DNA from: Cycloclasticus sp.
Lineage (GTDB): Bacteria; Pseudomonadota; Gammaproteobacteria; Methylococcales; Cycloclasticaceae
Assembly: GCA_018066825.1 (NCBI GenBank)
Contig: JAGPVU010000002.1
Span: 1-13,973 of the forward strand
Direction of reading: 5' to 3'
DNA: 13,973 nucleotides
Positions within the stretch are counted from its first letter, which is position 1, and each line of letters opens with the position of its first letter. A model generated the notes under the pieces. That model had not been told where the DNA came from. It worked only from the letters and a program-made list of their open reading frames with translations, and made no database searches. The translations under genes were made by a program, and so were the position numbers. Shown piece by piece: positions 1 through 8,022 of the stretch.

Positions 1-48
1 ATCGTCGTCATCCACTAACATAATGGTTATGTCTTTAGCGTCAGTCAT
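1..48 (-). CDS. Response regulator receiver protein, N-terminal fragment (runs off the window)
   Basis: Only the first 16 codons are visible, read leftward from an ATG at 48. They give MTDAKDITIMLVDDDD, a short polar lead, a hydrophobic beta strand and an acidic cluster. This is how CheY-like receiver domains begin: the strand carries the paired acidic residues that bind Mg2+ next to the phosphorylated Asp. The output domain lies outside the window, so the type of response regulator cannot be told. Upstream there is no strong ribosome binding site. A weak promoter can be drawn on the minus strand (TTGAAG at 120-115, TATAAG at 95-90, 19-bp spacer), but it is not convincing. The call rests on a very short stretch. 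Confidence 0.6.
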   Translation of the reverse strand, partial: MTDAKDITIMLVDDDD

Positions 49-239
49 GGTTAAAGCCTAATTGATTATGGGGTGTTTTGGTAGATCTTCTTATAACTAA
101 ACGATAGCAGACTTCTTCAAAATAGTTAAACGAATATTTTCAACAGTAACTATGGTCGACAATGATTTCCTCAGTTTTAAGATACTGGGTTGAAAAAACA
201 TGGAACTGGATGGGTTAACTGACGAGGAATTCAACGTAA

Positions 240-932
240 TCATACCGGGCTTGCAACTTTAGGCAACGTCCAATGGATCGCTGTTTTGCCGTGCTGTTCT
301 AGGTATTGATTAGTTCTGCTAAAGTGCTTGCAGCCTAAGAAGCCCCGATGCGCAGATAATGGCGAGGGGTGTGGGGCTTGTAAAACCAAGTGACGCTGCT
401 GATCAATAAAAGCGCCTTTTTTTTGTGCATAATTTCCCCACAGTAAAAACACCACGTGTTCGTTTTGTTCGGCCACGGTTTGGATAATTTTATCGCTAAA
501 TGTTTCCCAACCTTTACCTTGGTGGGAATTGGCTTGCGCATGCTCGACGGTGAGTACGCTGTTGAGTAGTAAAACCCCTTGTTTTGCCCAGCTTTCTAAA
601 CAGCCGTGTAGGGCGGGTTGAATAGAAAGATCGTTGGCCAATTCTTTATAAATGTTAATTAACGAAGGTGGGATTCTTACGCCAGGTTGTACAGAAAAAC
701 ACAGGCCATGGGCCTGATGGGGTTGATGATAAGGGTCTTGGCCTAAAATAACGACCTTAACCTTGTCTAAAGGGGTTATTTCAAGTGCGTGAAACCAGTG
801 TGAAGAATGCGGGTAGATGGTTTTATGCGCGTTCTTTTCGAGTCGTAAAAATTCTTTTAAAACGAGCATGTAAGGCTGATCGAGTTCGTCGTTCAGGTAT
901 GGCTTCCAGCTTTTTGCATTAGCTAGTGGCAT
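240..932 (-). CDS. ung: Uracil-DNA glycosylase, family 1
   Basis: Removes uracil from DNA, produced by cytosine deamination or dUMP misincorporation, as the first step of base excision repair in the cytoplasm. The 230-residue product has the family-1 signatures: GQDPYH at residues 64-69, with the water-activating Asp at 66, and HPSPLSAHRGF at 188-198, with the catalytic His at 188. LLLNSVLTVE and VVFLLWG lie between them. E. coli Ung has equivalent residues D64 and H187 in 229 residues, so this looks intact. The frame stays open upstream to an ATG at 992. I chose the ATG at 932 because the residues from there align with the E. coli N-terminus and because it falls 4 nt after the stop of the preceding gene instead of overlapping it. 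No clear Shine-Dalgarno precedes either start, so translation is probably coupled to the upstream gene. Confidence 0.95.
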   Translation of the reverse strand: MPLANAKSWKPYLNDELDQPYMLVLKEFLRLEKNAHKTIYPHSSHWFHALEITPLDKVKVVILGQDPYHQPHQAHGLCFSVQPGVRIPPSLINIYKELANDLSIQPALHGCLESWAKQGVLLLNSVLTVEHAQANSHQGKGWETFSDKIIQTVAEQNEHVVFLLWGNYAQKKGAFIDQQRHLVLQAPHPSPLSAHRGFLGCKHFSRTNQYLEQHGKTAIHWTLPKVASPV

Positions 933-936
933 CGTA

Positions 937-1986
937 TTAACGGTCGATTTGTGCGCCCAATTGCTGCGCGCGATTGAGCAATTGCTCGCCATTTTCTAGG
1001 CCATCAATAAAACGTTGTGAGATCCCTTCTAGGCCCACCTGTGCGCCGACCAATGCGCCAGTCAACATGGCTCTGGCCATATTTTGACCGCCACCGTTAA
1101 TGGCGTGTAATACGGCGGATTCAAAATCGTCAGCATATCGAGCCGCTAAATAATAACAGGCAGGAAATTGGTGATAAACCGCACACGGCATACCGTAGAC
1201 CAAAGAGACTTTCCATGCTGGCTGAATAAGATCTTGTTGCGCAGCGCGCGCAATACTTGACGGTGTGAGTAAGGCATCGGGGGAAGCAAAAGTGCCTGCA
1301 CCAGACGGTTGTGCGCCGGGTATCGTCATGGCGTGAAAAGGCAGCTGGTGATCGGCGACCAAGGCCATCAATTTGCCAGAGAGTTTTTCATCTAAGGGGT
1401 GGCCTTGCACCAACATGCCTAGTACAGCGGCATAGGCGACGGTCATCGCATTAATGGTTTCGTCGCATTGCGTTAGGCGGGTATTACTAGAGACGGTTTC
1501 GGCTAATAATTTGGGGTCAGCCGCATATCGAACAGCTAGGGCTAAAATACGTTCGGCGGCCTCAGTATTGTCGGTGTACCCCGCTACTTGGCCCCAAGGC
1601 TTATGTTGTTGGGTGCGTAATACCCAGGCCTCACGTATGGACTGGCTTGTAAAGCCGCCAGGGCCAACCTTGGGCGTGCCGTCGAGCAAGGGGAATAAGT
1701 CATCATCCAAGCGCTGACAAAAATCAGTTTCTTGGTAGCTTTTTTTCTCCAGCAGCGAATCGATTAACATCGTTAAAATTAAACCCGCTTGGGATGATTG
1801 CCCTGCTTTCATGCCGCCGTGATAGCGATCCGCTTGCGGCGCGCTATAGTCTTTTATCCACTCACCATAAGTCGAATGAAGCTCATCCAGATTGTAATAC
1901 CAGTGAGGGCCTAAACCCAAGGCATCGCCGATATAAGCACCCATGATGGCACCACTGGCACGACTTTCTAGACTGATAGTAGACAT
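937..1986 (-). CDS. ADP-ribosylglycohydrolase-fold protein (probable non-canonical or inactive member)
   Basis: A 349-residue all-helical-type protein of the ADP-ribosylglycohydrolase (DraG/ARH, crystallin J1-related) family. Supporting features are GAYIGDALG at residues 16-24, which is the family's glycine-rich first helix, and a C-terminal segment at about 294-321 with the spacing of the family's AxxxGGDxDTxxAxxGALxGAxxG motif. Active members cleave ADP-ribose from proteins or small molecules using two Mg2+ ions held by aspartates. Here the usual N-terminal T/S-D-D-T position reads AGQSSQAG (61-68), and the C-terminal D-x-D-T/S position reads GGGQNMARA (298-306), so both metal-binding Asp clusters are missing. 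The start has a good AGGAG at 1995-1999, 8 nt from the ATG. It is the first gene of a two-gene unit with ung, 4 nt downstream. The family is clear, but activity and substrate are unknown; it may bind rather than cleave. Confidence 0.8.
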   Translation of the reverse strand: MSTISLESRASGAIMGAYIGDALGLGPHWYYNLDELHSTYGEWIKDYSAPQADRYHGGMKAGQSSQAGLILTMLIDSLLEKKSYQETDFCQRLDDDLFPLLDGTPKVGPGGFTSQSIREAWVLRTQQHKPWGQVAGYTDNTEAAERILALAVRYAADPKLLAETVSSNTRLTQCDETINAMTVAYAAVLGMLVQGHPLDEKLSGKLMALVADHQLPFHAMTIPGAQPSGAGTFASPDALLTPSSIARAAQQDLIQPAWKVSLVYGMPCAVYHQFPACYYLAARYADDFESAVLHAINGGGQNMARAMLTGALVGAQVGLEGISQRFIDGLENGEQLLNRAQQLGAQIDR

Positions 1987-2083
1987 GGTTGGAACTCCTG
2001 TTATGGGTGTCTTGTTATAGCATTTTGTTAGCGATTTCGCATCTACTTAGAGCAATCTCACGCATCTCTGATAAAATGTAGCC
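1987..2083. promoter_or_regulatory. Divergent promoter region between the ADP-ribosylglycohydrolase-fold gene and ttcA
   Basis: These 97 bp must hold promoters in both directions. On the minus strand TGCTATAAC (2022-2014) resembles an extended -10 element and would start transcripts near 2007, just ahead of the AGGAG. On the plus strand TAAAAT at 2072-2077 is the best -10. It ends only 6 nt before the ttcA ATG, so a transcript from it would begin at or very near the start codon. No good -35 box accompanies either element. These assignments are by eye. Confidence 0.35.
1995..1999 (-). promoter_or_regulatory. Ribosome binding site of the ADP-ribosylglycohydrolase-fold gene
   Basis: AGGAG on the minus strand with an 8-nt spacer to the ATG at 1986. 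It fixes the start of this gene. By contrast, ung and ttcA on either side have no comparable site. Confidence 0.75.
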
Positions 2084-2944
2084 ATGAGTCAATTAGATAA
2101 AACTAAGCTAAGGTTTAATAAACTACAAAAACGATTGCGTCGTGAAATGGGGCAGGCGATTGCCGATTATAAAATGATCGAACACGGTGATCGGGTGATG
2201 GTGTGTTTATCGGGTGGAAAGGACTCCTATACGATGCTGGATATTTTATTGAACCTTAAGCGCAACGCGCCGATTGATTTTGAAGTGATGGCGGTAAATT
2301 TGGACCAAAAGCAGCCCGGATTTCCAGAGCACGTACTACCTGAATACCTAAAATCCATTGGCGTCGACTATCATGTCATTGAACAAGACACCTACAGCGT
2401 AGTCACGCGGGTGATTCCAGAAGGTAAAACCACCTGTGGTTTATGCTCAAGAATGCGCCGTGGCGCTTTATATGCCTACGCAGAAGAACACGGTTATAAC
2501 AAAATAGCCTTAGGTCACCATCGCGATGATATCGTCGAAACGTTTTTCCTTAATATGTTTTACGGTGGTCAATTGAAGGCGATGCCGGCAAAACTTAAAA
2601 GTGATAATGGCAAGCATATCGTGATCCGACCATTGGCCTATGCGCGAGAAAAAGATATCGCCGAGTTTTCCGACTTAAAAGCCTACCCCATCATTCCGTG
2701 TAATTTGTGCGGTAGCCAAGAGAACCTTCAGCGCGTTAATATGAAAAACATGTTGAATCAGTGGGATAAAGAATTCCCCGGTCGGGTCGAAACGATTTTT
2801 AATAGTCTAAAAAACATTAAACCCTCACAACTGCTTGATAGCAATTTGTTCGACTTTGAGGGTTTAACCCAAACGGATAGTAGTAACAGTAGTGTTATTA
2901 ACGCAGCGCCAATGATGTTTCGTCCCATGAAGATGAGCAGTTAG
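2084..2944 (+). CDS. ttcA: tRNA 2-thiocytidine(32) synthetase TtcA
   Basis: Cytoplasmic iron-sulfur enzyme that thiolates cytidine 32 in the anticodon loop of certain tRNAs using ATP. The 286-residue product carries the PP-loop ATPase motif SGGKDS at 43-48. CGLC gives Cys118 and Cys121, and PCNLCGSQ gives Cys206 and Cys209. By comparison with E. coli TtcA (Cys122, Cys125, Cys222), Cys118, Cys121 and Cys209 should hold the [4Fe-4S] cluster. NLDQKQPGFPEHVLPEYL, ALGHHRDD and KHIVIRPLAY are also typical, and the C-terminal tail is shorter than in E. coli. The ATG at 2084 matches the family N-terminus but has no Shine-Dalgarno, and a -10-like box sits directly before it, so the message may be leaderless. 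plsB follows after 2 nt, so the two genes are very likely co-transcribed. Confidence 0.97.
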   Translation: MSQLDKTKLRFNKLQKRLRREMGQAIADYKMIEHGDRVMVCLSGGKDSYTMLDILLNLKRNAPIDFEVMAVNLDQKQPGFPEHVLPEYLKSIGVDYHVIEQDTYSVVTRVIPEGKTTCGLCSRMRRGALYAYAEEHGYNKIALGHHRDDIVETFFLNMFYGGQLKAMPAKLKSDNGKHIVIRPLAYAREKDIAEFSDLKAYPIIPCNLCGSQENLQRVNMKNMLNQWDKEFPGRVETIFNSLKNIKPSQLLDSNLFDFEGLTQTDSSNSSVINAAPMMFRPMKMSS

Positions 2945-2946
2945 TC

Positions 2947-5349
2947 ATGGCGGGTTCATTTATATTACGCTGGTTATTGTCACTATGGGTCAAGGTCACG
3001 GTACTCCCTAACGAAGGCAAACGTTTAAAAAAACTAAAAGGCAAAACGGTTTGTTATGTTACCTATAGCGATATATGCTCAAAACAGATCGTTTTAGAGC
3101 AAACCTGTAGAGACCTAGATTTACCACTACCGTCGGCAGGCATTCAGTGGCAAGGCGGCGAAGAACGTGTGGCGCTATTGGTGCTTAATCGGGTTAAAGA
3201 TCACTTTTACGACCCTGCGCCAAGCCGTTTGAGCCGTTTGATTAATGCGGTTGATAGTCAGCAATTAGACGATGTGTTGATCGTGCCGGTGTCTGTTTTT
3301 TGGGGTAGGTCACCGCGAAAATCTGATGGTGTATTAGCGAGTATCTTTACCGACGAAGGGGTCCGTTCGACGGTTTTTTCTCGTTTTTTGTCCATTTTAT
3401 TTAATGGCCGACAGACCGTTTTGCGTTATGGCGAACCGGTTTCTTTAAAAGATGTCGTAAAGGACGCGCAAGGCGTGCCGTATTTGACACGCAAATTATC
3501 ACGCGTTTTACGCCTACACTTTGCCAGAACGCGCTTAGCGACGATTGGACCGGATCAGCCTTCTAGTAAAAAATTAGCTGATCAATTAATACAGCAAACA
3601 CTGGTCAGGCAAGCGATTGAACGCGAAGTAAGAGTTAAAAAAATATCCCAAGTTAAGGCTGAAAAACAAGCCAGAGCCTATGCTCGAGAGATCGCAGCGG
3701 TCATTAATATGCGCGCGGCGGTGTTGTTAGAAAGGTTGCTCAGTAAGCTGTGGAATAAATTGTATGACGGCATCGTACTACACCACTTTGAGCGCGTTGA
3801 GCGGCTTTCACGTGAACATCAAATCGTCTATGTGCCGAGCCACCAAAGCCATATGGATTATTTAGTCCTCTCCTACGTCTTATTTAATGAAGGCTTAGCG
3901 CCGCCACATGTTGCTGCGGGTCTTAATTTAAATATCCCTATTATTGGACCGTGGTTAAGGCGCTGCGGCGCATTTTTTTTACGCCGTACGTTTAAAGGCA
4001 ATGTGTTATACGGCGCCGTGTTTGAAACCTATATGGGTTATTTGGCGAGCAAAGGTACCGCGGTTGAATATTTTGTTGAAGGGGGACGCAGTCGAACCGG
4101 TAAGCGTTTAAAAGCGAAACCCGGCTTGTTAGCGATGACAGTACGCAGCCATGTTCGCGAGCATAAGCGCTCGGTGGTTTTTGTTCCGGTCAACTTTGCG
4201 TATGAAAAACTGGTGGAAGGTGAAACCTATATTAATGAGTTGAGCGGCAAGCCTAAAAAAACAGAATCGGTGATGGGTTTTATACGTTCAATTAAGGCAT
4301 TAAAAGAGCACTTTGGTCAGGTGCACGTAAATTTTGGCAGCCCTATTGCATTGAATGATTTGTTAGATCGGCAAGTACCTGATTGGCGGCGTGATGGACT
4401 GGTAGGTAAGCAAGATTGGATGCCAAATGTAGTCAATAAACTGGGTCAGCAGATTATGGCTGGTATCAATCAGGCGACACATGTGAATGCGGTTGGTCTG
4501 TTAGCGACGACTTTATTAGGTACGCCAAAACAAACAATGACCGAGGAAGACTTAAGCTTGCAGCTTAACTTGTACCTCAGCTTGCTTAAAGAGGTTCCGT
4601 ATTCTAAAGATGTCAGCGTGACCAGTTTAGATGGGGCTGGTATTATTGCCTATGGGGAACAGTTTGGCTTAATTCAGCGCAATCTAAATGAGCTGGGTGA
4701 TCTGATATCGGTTGAACCGGATCAAGCTATCCGAATGACCTACTTTAGGAATAACATCAGTCATTTGTTTGTTTTGCCTTCATTTATTGCTTGCTGTGTA
4801 TTAAGTAACGCCACATTATCTAAAAAACAGTTGATACATTGGTTTAAATTAGTCTATCCATTTTTGAAAACCGAACTATCGATGCATTGGAGTACGCGTC
4901 AATTGAGTTCGCTTACTAATAAAACGGTTGATTGTTTATTATCAGCGGGTTTGTTACATGAGCGCAATAATCACTTATCGATGGTGAATACCGAGGTGAT
5001 GGCGATAAATGGCTTGTCCAAGGGCGTATTGCTGAGCTTAGAGCGCTATTATTTAACCGTGGTCGTTATTAAGGTTAAAGGCCCAGGTGTGCTTAATCGA
5101 AAAAGTTTAGAAGATACCTGTACTCAAGTGGCCGAGCGGTTAACCCTGATGTATGAATTAAACTCGCCCGATTTCTTTGATAAAGCCTTATTCAAAGGGT
5201 TTATTGATATGTTATTTGAACAACGCATTATTTGGCCCGATAGCCAAGGGAAAATAACGTTCTCCTCAGCTTTAGAGTCGATTATCGACGATTCGGGTCT
5301 GGTGCTGAGCCAGCAAATCAGACGCAGCGTCCATCAGCTAATTAAGTAA
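2947..5349 (+). CDS. plsB: Glycerol-3-phosphate O-acyltransferase PlsB
   Basis: Inner-membrane-associated enzyme that acylates sn-glycerol-3-phosphate at position 1, using acyl-ACP or acyl-CoA, to give lysophosphatidic acid, the entry step of phospholipid synthesis. At 800 residues it is close to E. coli PlsB (807). All four acyltransferase blocks are visible: the HX4D motif in VPSHQSHMDYL with His299 and Asp304, GAFFLRRTFKGN around 341-352, YFVEGGRSRTGK at 375-386, and VPVNFAYEKLVEG at 413-425. Conserved C-terminal blocks such as MTYFRNNISHLFVLPS and SPDFFDKALF are also present. It starts 2 nt after the ttcA stop with only a weak GATGAG ahead, which suggests translational coupling. Its last 8 bp overlap the end of the convergent TraB-family gene. 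Pairing with ttcA is not a functional link I know of. Confidence 0.97.
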   Translation: MAGSFILRWLLSLWVKVTVLPNEGKRLKKLKGKTVCYVTYSDICSKQIVLEQTCRDLDLPLPSAGIQWQGGEERVALLVLNRVKDHFYDPAPSRLSRLINAVDSQQLDDVLIVPVSVFWGRSPRKSDGVLASIFTDEGVRSTVFSRFLSILFNGRQTVLRYGEPVSLKDVVKDAQGVPYLTRKLSRVLRLHFARTRLATIGPDQPSSKKLADQLIQQTLVRQAIEREVRVKKISQVKAEKQARAYAREIAAVINMRAAVLLERLLSKLWNKLYDGIVLHHFERVERLSREHQIVYVPSHQSHMDYLVLSYVLFNEGLAPPHVAAGLNLNIPIIGPWLRRCGAFFLRRTFKGNVLYGAVFETYMGYLASKGTAVEYFVEGGRSRTGKRLKAKPGLLAMTVRSHVREHKRSVVFVPVNFAYEKLVEGETYINELSGKPKKTESVMGFIRSIKALKEHFGQVHVNFGSPIALNDLLDRQVPDWRRDGLVGKQDWMPNVVNKLGQQIMAGINQATHVNAVGLLATTLLGTPKQTMTEEDLSLQLNLYLSLLKEVPYSKDVSVTSLDGAGIIAYGEQFGLIQRNLNELGDLISVEPDQAIRMTYFRNNISHLFVLPSFIACCVLSNATLSKKQLIHWFKLVYPFLKTELSMHWSTRQLSSLTNKTVDCLLSAGLLHERNNHLSMVNTEVMAINGLSKGVLLSLERYYLTVVVIKVKGPGVLNRKSLEDTCTQVAERLTLMYELNSPDFFDKALFKGFIDMLFEQRIIWPDSQGKITFSSALESIIDDSGLVLSQQIRRSVHQLIK

Positions 5350-6532
5350 GCTGTTCGACTATCCTAAAGCCCGCAATGTAGGTTCCAGCGGCGGAACCCA
5401 GGGTACTAAAAAAGAAAACCAATAAGGTACGTGATACCCTGTTTTTCCACCAACCACGTAACTTAATGGTGTCTTTTTTTAGGCTGGAAAAATCGCCTAC
5501 GCGTGGTTTCCGGATCCATGCTTCAACCGCAGCGGTAACCATGCCGGCGCCAACGGTCGGGTTGAGCGACGTTAGTGGCGCGGCTAAAAAGGCGGTGATA
5601 ATCGTTAACGGGTGCGCAGCCGCTAGTAATGCACCAAGGGCCGATAAGGTGCCATTGATCACAACCCACTCAATAACTAATTGCCAACCCAACTCGGGTG
5701 CCCGCTGAAAACCGACTGCAAAACCAATAAAAATTAGTCCAACGATAATCCACGGTATAAACTTTGGCCAACGGCTGGGGCTGGGGATGCTGTCGAGTTC
5801 TTCAAGGTTTTTAGTGTCGCGTAATTGGTTTTCTAAATACGTTTTAATACCGTGTAAATGGCCCGCGCCAACAACGGCCAGTAGCTGCGTGTGTTGACCA
5901 CTAAGAGCTTCATCATATAAGCGGTGTGCCATGTATTGGTCGCGCTCATTTACTAAGGGTTGGTAAATTTCACTCGATGATTCGGCAAATTGTGCAAAAG
6001 TAGACTCCAAAACATCGCCTTGTTTTAGCTTTTCGACCTCTTTTTCATCAATTTTCTCAGAAAAAAGTACGCTAACTAATAAGCCAGAGAATAGCTCCAT
6101 TCGTTTCCACCAGGGCACATTTCGGTACACGCGTTTTAGCGTTGTACCCACGTCACGATCAATGAGTAGTACCGGTAAATGTTTTTGTTTTGCCAAGGAG
6201 GCGGCCATTTTCATTTCAGCGCCTGGCTCTATACCCAGTTCGTCGGCCATTTTTTGTTGGAAAGCTCCGAGGGCTAAACTTGCGGTCACCATGGCTGCTT
6301 TACCATTTTTAATGACGTTAAATAAATCCATTTTGGCGAGGCTATCGGGGTCGATGAGGGCATTGTATCGCCCCGGGCACAGCTCAATTGCGACGGCATC
6401 AAACTGATCAGACTCAATGAGTGATGTAACGGCATGCACGCTCGCTTTAGAAACATGGGCAGTGCCCAATAAGGTGATTTTACAATTGCCGATATCAATT
6501 TGTTCGACGGGCTCTTCAGTTAAATGATTCAA
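5342..6532 (-). CDS. TraB-family membrane protein
   Basis: A 396-residue protein of the TraB/PrgY family, named after the enterococcal pheromone-shutdown protein and related to eukaryotic TRABD and to the wider Tiki/EreA-like putative hydrolase group. Family signatures are LLGTAHVS (21-28), VAIELCPGRY (47-56), NERDQYMA (195-202) and VVGAGHLHGI (220-229). The conserved His and Glu residues are thought to be catalytic or metal-binding in related proteins. The C-terminal third, from about residue 257, is strongly hydrophobic, with three to five probable membrane segments (for example 258-275, 286-306, 307-322, 368-388). The soluble N-terminal domain therefore seems anchored in the membrane. The start is TTG: an in-frame stop lies five codons upstream and no nearby ATG is available. 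AAGAG at 6543-6539 lies 6 nt before it. Last gene of a four-gene run; its function in bacteria is not established. Confidence 0.85.
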   Translation of the reverse strand: MNHLTEEPVEQIDIGNCKITLLGTAHVSKASVHAVTSLIESDQFDAVAIELCPGRYNALIDPDSLAKMDLFNVIKNGKAAMVTASLALGAFQQKMADELGIEPGAEMKMAASLAKQKHLPVLLIDRDVGTTLKRVYRNVPWWKRMELFSGLLVSVLFSEKIDEKEVEKLKQGDVLESTFAQFAESSSEIYQPLVNERDQYMAHRLYDEALSGQHTQLLAVVGAGHLHGIKTYLENQLRDTKNLEELDSIPSPSRWPKFIPWIIVGLIFIGFAVGFQRAPELGWQLVIEWVVINGTLSALGALLAAAHPLTIITAFLAAPLTSLNPTVGAGMVTAAVEAWIRKPRVGDFSSLKKDTIKLRGWWKNRVSRTLLVFFFSTLGSAAGTYIAGFRIVEQLT

Positions 6533-6551
6533 TTTTTTCTCTTTTTAATGC

Positions 6552-7493
6552 TTATATTTGATTGCTATTATCGTTGATAATGATTGCGTTCGCCCAGTCT
6601 TTTGCGACTAAAAACCCACGTGTTTGTTCTAATTGCTGAGGAGAATCGGTTAAAAAACCAGTCACACATATAGGTCGAGGGTTTGCTTCGCAACTAAATA
6701 CATCGATCAGCTCAGTGGTAGAGTAAGAACTTTCCATGGGGTTAAAGTTTTGCTGCGCGAGCCACTGGTGTTTACTTAAAATACACCAACGAAGGGTTGA
6801 TTCTTTATAGTATTCAAAAAAATCGTTTGTTTTGGACCACCAACCCTGTTGATGGTCATTAGAAACAAGGTTTGGGGGTGTCTTTTTTGATTGTGTTAGG
6901 GGGTAAAATAGACGACCTTTCATCAGGCAGATGTGCTGTTGTATGCGTATACCCAATGTGTTCAATATATTAACAGAGGCGGGGTGATGCGAGAGTTGAC
7001 TTTGCCGATTTTGCATCTGCTTGTATTTAATCGCTAGACGATCTTTGAGCATAGGACCATACCAATTTCCGAGTTGTGCCGTATCACCGAGGCCCAGATA
7101 AAACTTACACGCTACTTCCCAGTGCTGGTGTGTGTTATTTAGGTGGTCTTTAACAATAAAATCGAACTCGCCGACCGTTTTTTCGGCGTCTTGCACTTGC
7201 AGGTTTTGTGCTACCAGTTGGTATTGGTCACTGTTATTAAACCAGTAGCTCAAAAGGCTTTCAAAGCGATGACCTAAGCGTCGATCTGTTTGTTTTTTTA
7301 ATAAGTGTTGTAGTGCTGAGGCGTCCGTATCGGCCTGCAGTAAGTTGTTATGAAAAGCGTGACCTTGCTGCTGCCAAAAGGCACTATCTGTCCAGTGACA
7401 AGTATCTATATTGCCTTGAATAATCGGTGGACTTGCTAATACCCACGCTAAATCTCTAACACTGGAGTTTTGAAATAACGAAGTGTGCAGCAA
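6552..7493 (-). CDS. DUF1853 family protein
   Basis: A 313-residue protein matching DUF1853, a proteobacterial family of unknown function. Recognisable blocks are SVRDLAWVLASPPII (10-24) near the N-terminus, LGHRFESLLSYWF (73-85), TVGEFDFIVKD (106-116) and HWEVACKFYLGLGD (124-137). Glu78, Asp111, Glu126 and Lys130 sit in an order reminiscent of PD-(D/E)XK nuclease cores, though E-x3-K replaces the usual E-x-K; this resemblance is my inference. No signal peptide or membrane segment is visible. The start appears to be TTG at 7493: a stop in this frame ends the upstream gene 6 nt earlier, no ATG precedes the conserved block, and I see no Shine-Dalgarno. Translation is probably coupled to the UPF0149-type gene. 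The TraB-family gene follows after 19 nt. Confidence 0.82.
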   Translation of the reverse strand: MLHTSLFQNSSVRDLAWVLASPPIIQGNIDTCHWTDSAFWQQQGHAFHNNLLQADTDASALQHLLKKQTDRRLGHRFESLLSYWFNNSDQYQLVAQNLQVQDAEKTVGEFDFIVKDHLNNTHQHWEVACKFYLGLGDTAQLGNWYGPMLKDRLAIKYKQMQNRQSQLSHHPASVNILNTLGIRIQQHICLMKGRLFYPLTQSKKTPPNLVSNDHQQGWWSKTNDFFEYYKESTLRWCILSKHQWLAQQNFNPMESSYSTTELIDVFSCEANPRPICVTGFLTDSPQQLEQTRGFLVAKDWANAIIINDNSNQI

Positions 7494-7499
7494 GGGGTT

Positions 7500-8003
7500 C
7501 TAAGCGTTTTCCGGGGTATTAAAGAGTAGGTATAAATCGATAACGCAATCTGGAATGGTGTCTGCCATCTGCTCCAATACCTCGTCATTTAAATTAACAT
7601 CACCGAGTTCCTCATCTAATAACTCAGAACAATTAAGTATCGGCAAGGTCAGTTCTGCTACTAGGTCAGGTTCTTTCTCAAACCAGTTTTCTTGTTGCAA
7701 GAAAATACCTTGCATAAAGCCTGTGGCCCACAAAGTTAACGAATCTTCGTCTTCATCGGCCTGTATAACATCTGGAAATTCGGCGTTAAGTAAGGCTTGT
7801 TCTATCTCTTTTTGAAGCGCAAAAACGGCAGTTGAAATAGAGGCATCGACGGCTTCATGATTAAAGATCTCATCAAGCATTTGGTTCGTTGTTATGCTGC
7901 CGGGTTGAATGACTAGGCTGGTTAAAAAGCCGTGCATTTCAAAGTAATACATCGCTTCATCTGCGATATCATCGGAGTTAAAAAAATCAAAGAGCAAATT
8001 CAT
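7500..8003 (-). CDS. UPF0149 / YecA-YgfB-type protein
   Basis: A 167-residue acidic protein resembling the UPF0149 (YecA/YgfB) family: YYFEMHGFLTSLVIQP at 19-34 corresponds to the family's HGFLTAL block, and LWATGFMQGIF at 91-101 to its W-A-x-GF-x-x-G helix. There is an acidic stretch QADEDEDS at 81-88. It has no SEC-C zinc-binding tail, unlike some YecA proteins. The molecular role is unclear in most members. The frame is open to 8105, but the ATG at 8003 is preferred. It has AAGGA at 8013-8009 with a 5-nt spacer, gives the normal family N-terminus, and avoids overlapping the CDGSH gene, which ends at 8023. The DUF1853 gene begins 6 nt after its stop. No membrane segment or export signal is visible. 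Confidence 0.8.
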   Translation of the reverse strand: MNLLFDFFNSDDIADEAMYYFEMHGFLTSLVIQPGSITTNQMLDEIFNHEAVDASISTAVFALQKEIEQALLNAEFPDVIQADEDEDSLTLWATGFMQGIFLQQENWFEKEPDLVAELTLPILNCSELLDEELGDVNLNDEVLEQMADTIPDCVIDLYLLFNTPENA

Positions 8004-8008
8004 AGGGG

Positions 8009-8013
8009 TCCTT
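8009..8013 (-). promoter_or_regulatory. Ribosome binding site deciding the UPF0149-type gene start
   Basis: AAGGA on the minus strand, 5 nt before the ATG at 8003. It supports this start over the longer open frame reaching 8105. Confidence 0.65.
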
Positions 8014-8022
8014 GAAGATAAA

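Noticed and set aside
200..262. 20-codon plus-strand frame beginning MELDGLTDEE
   Set aside because: Very short, overlaps the 3' end of ung on the other strand, has no ribosome binding site and matches no family.
933..992. Extended N-terminus for ung starting at ATG 992
   Set aside because: It would overlap the upstream gene by 56 bp and adds 20 residues with no match to the Ung family; the ATG at 932 aligns with E. coli Ung.
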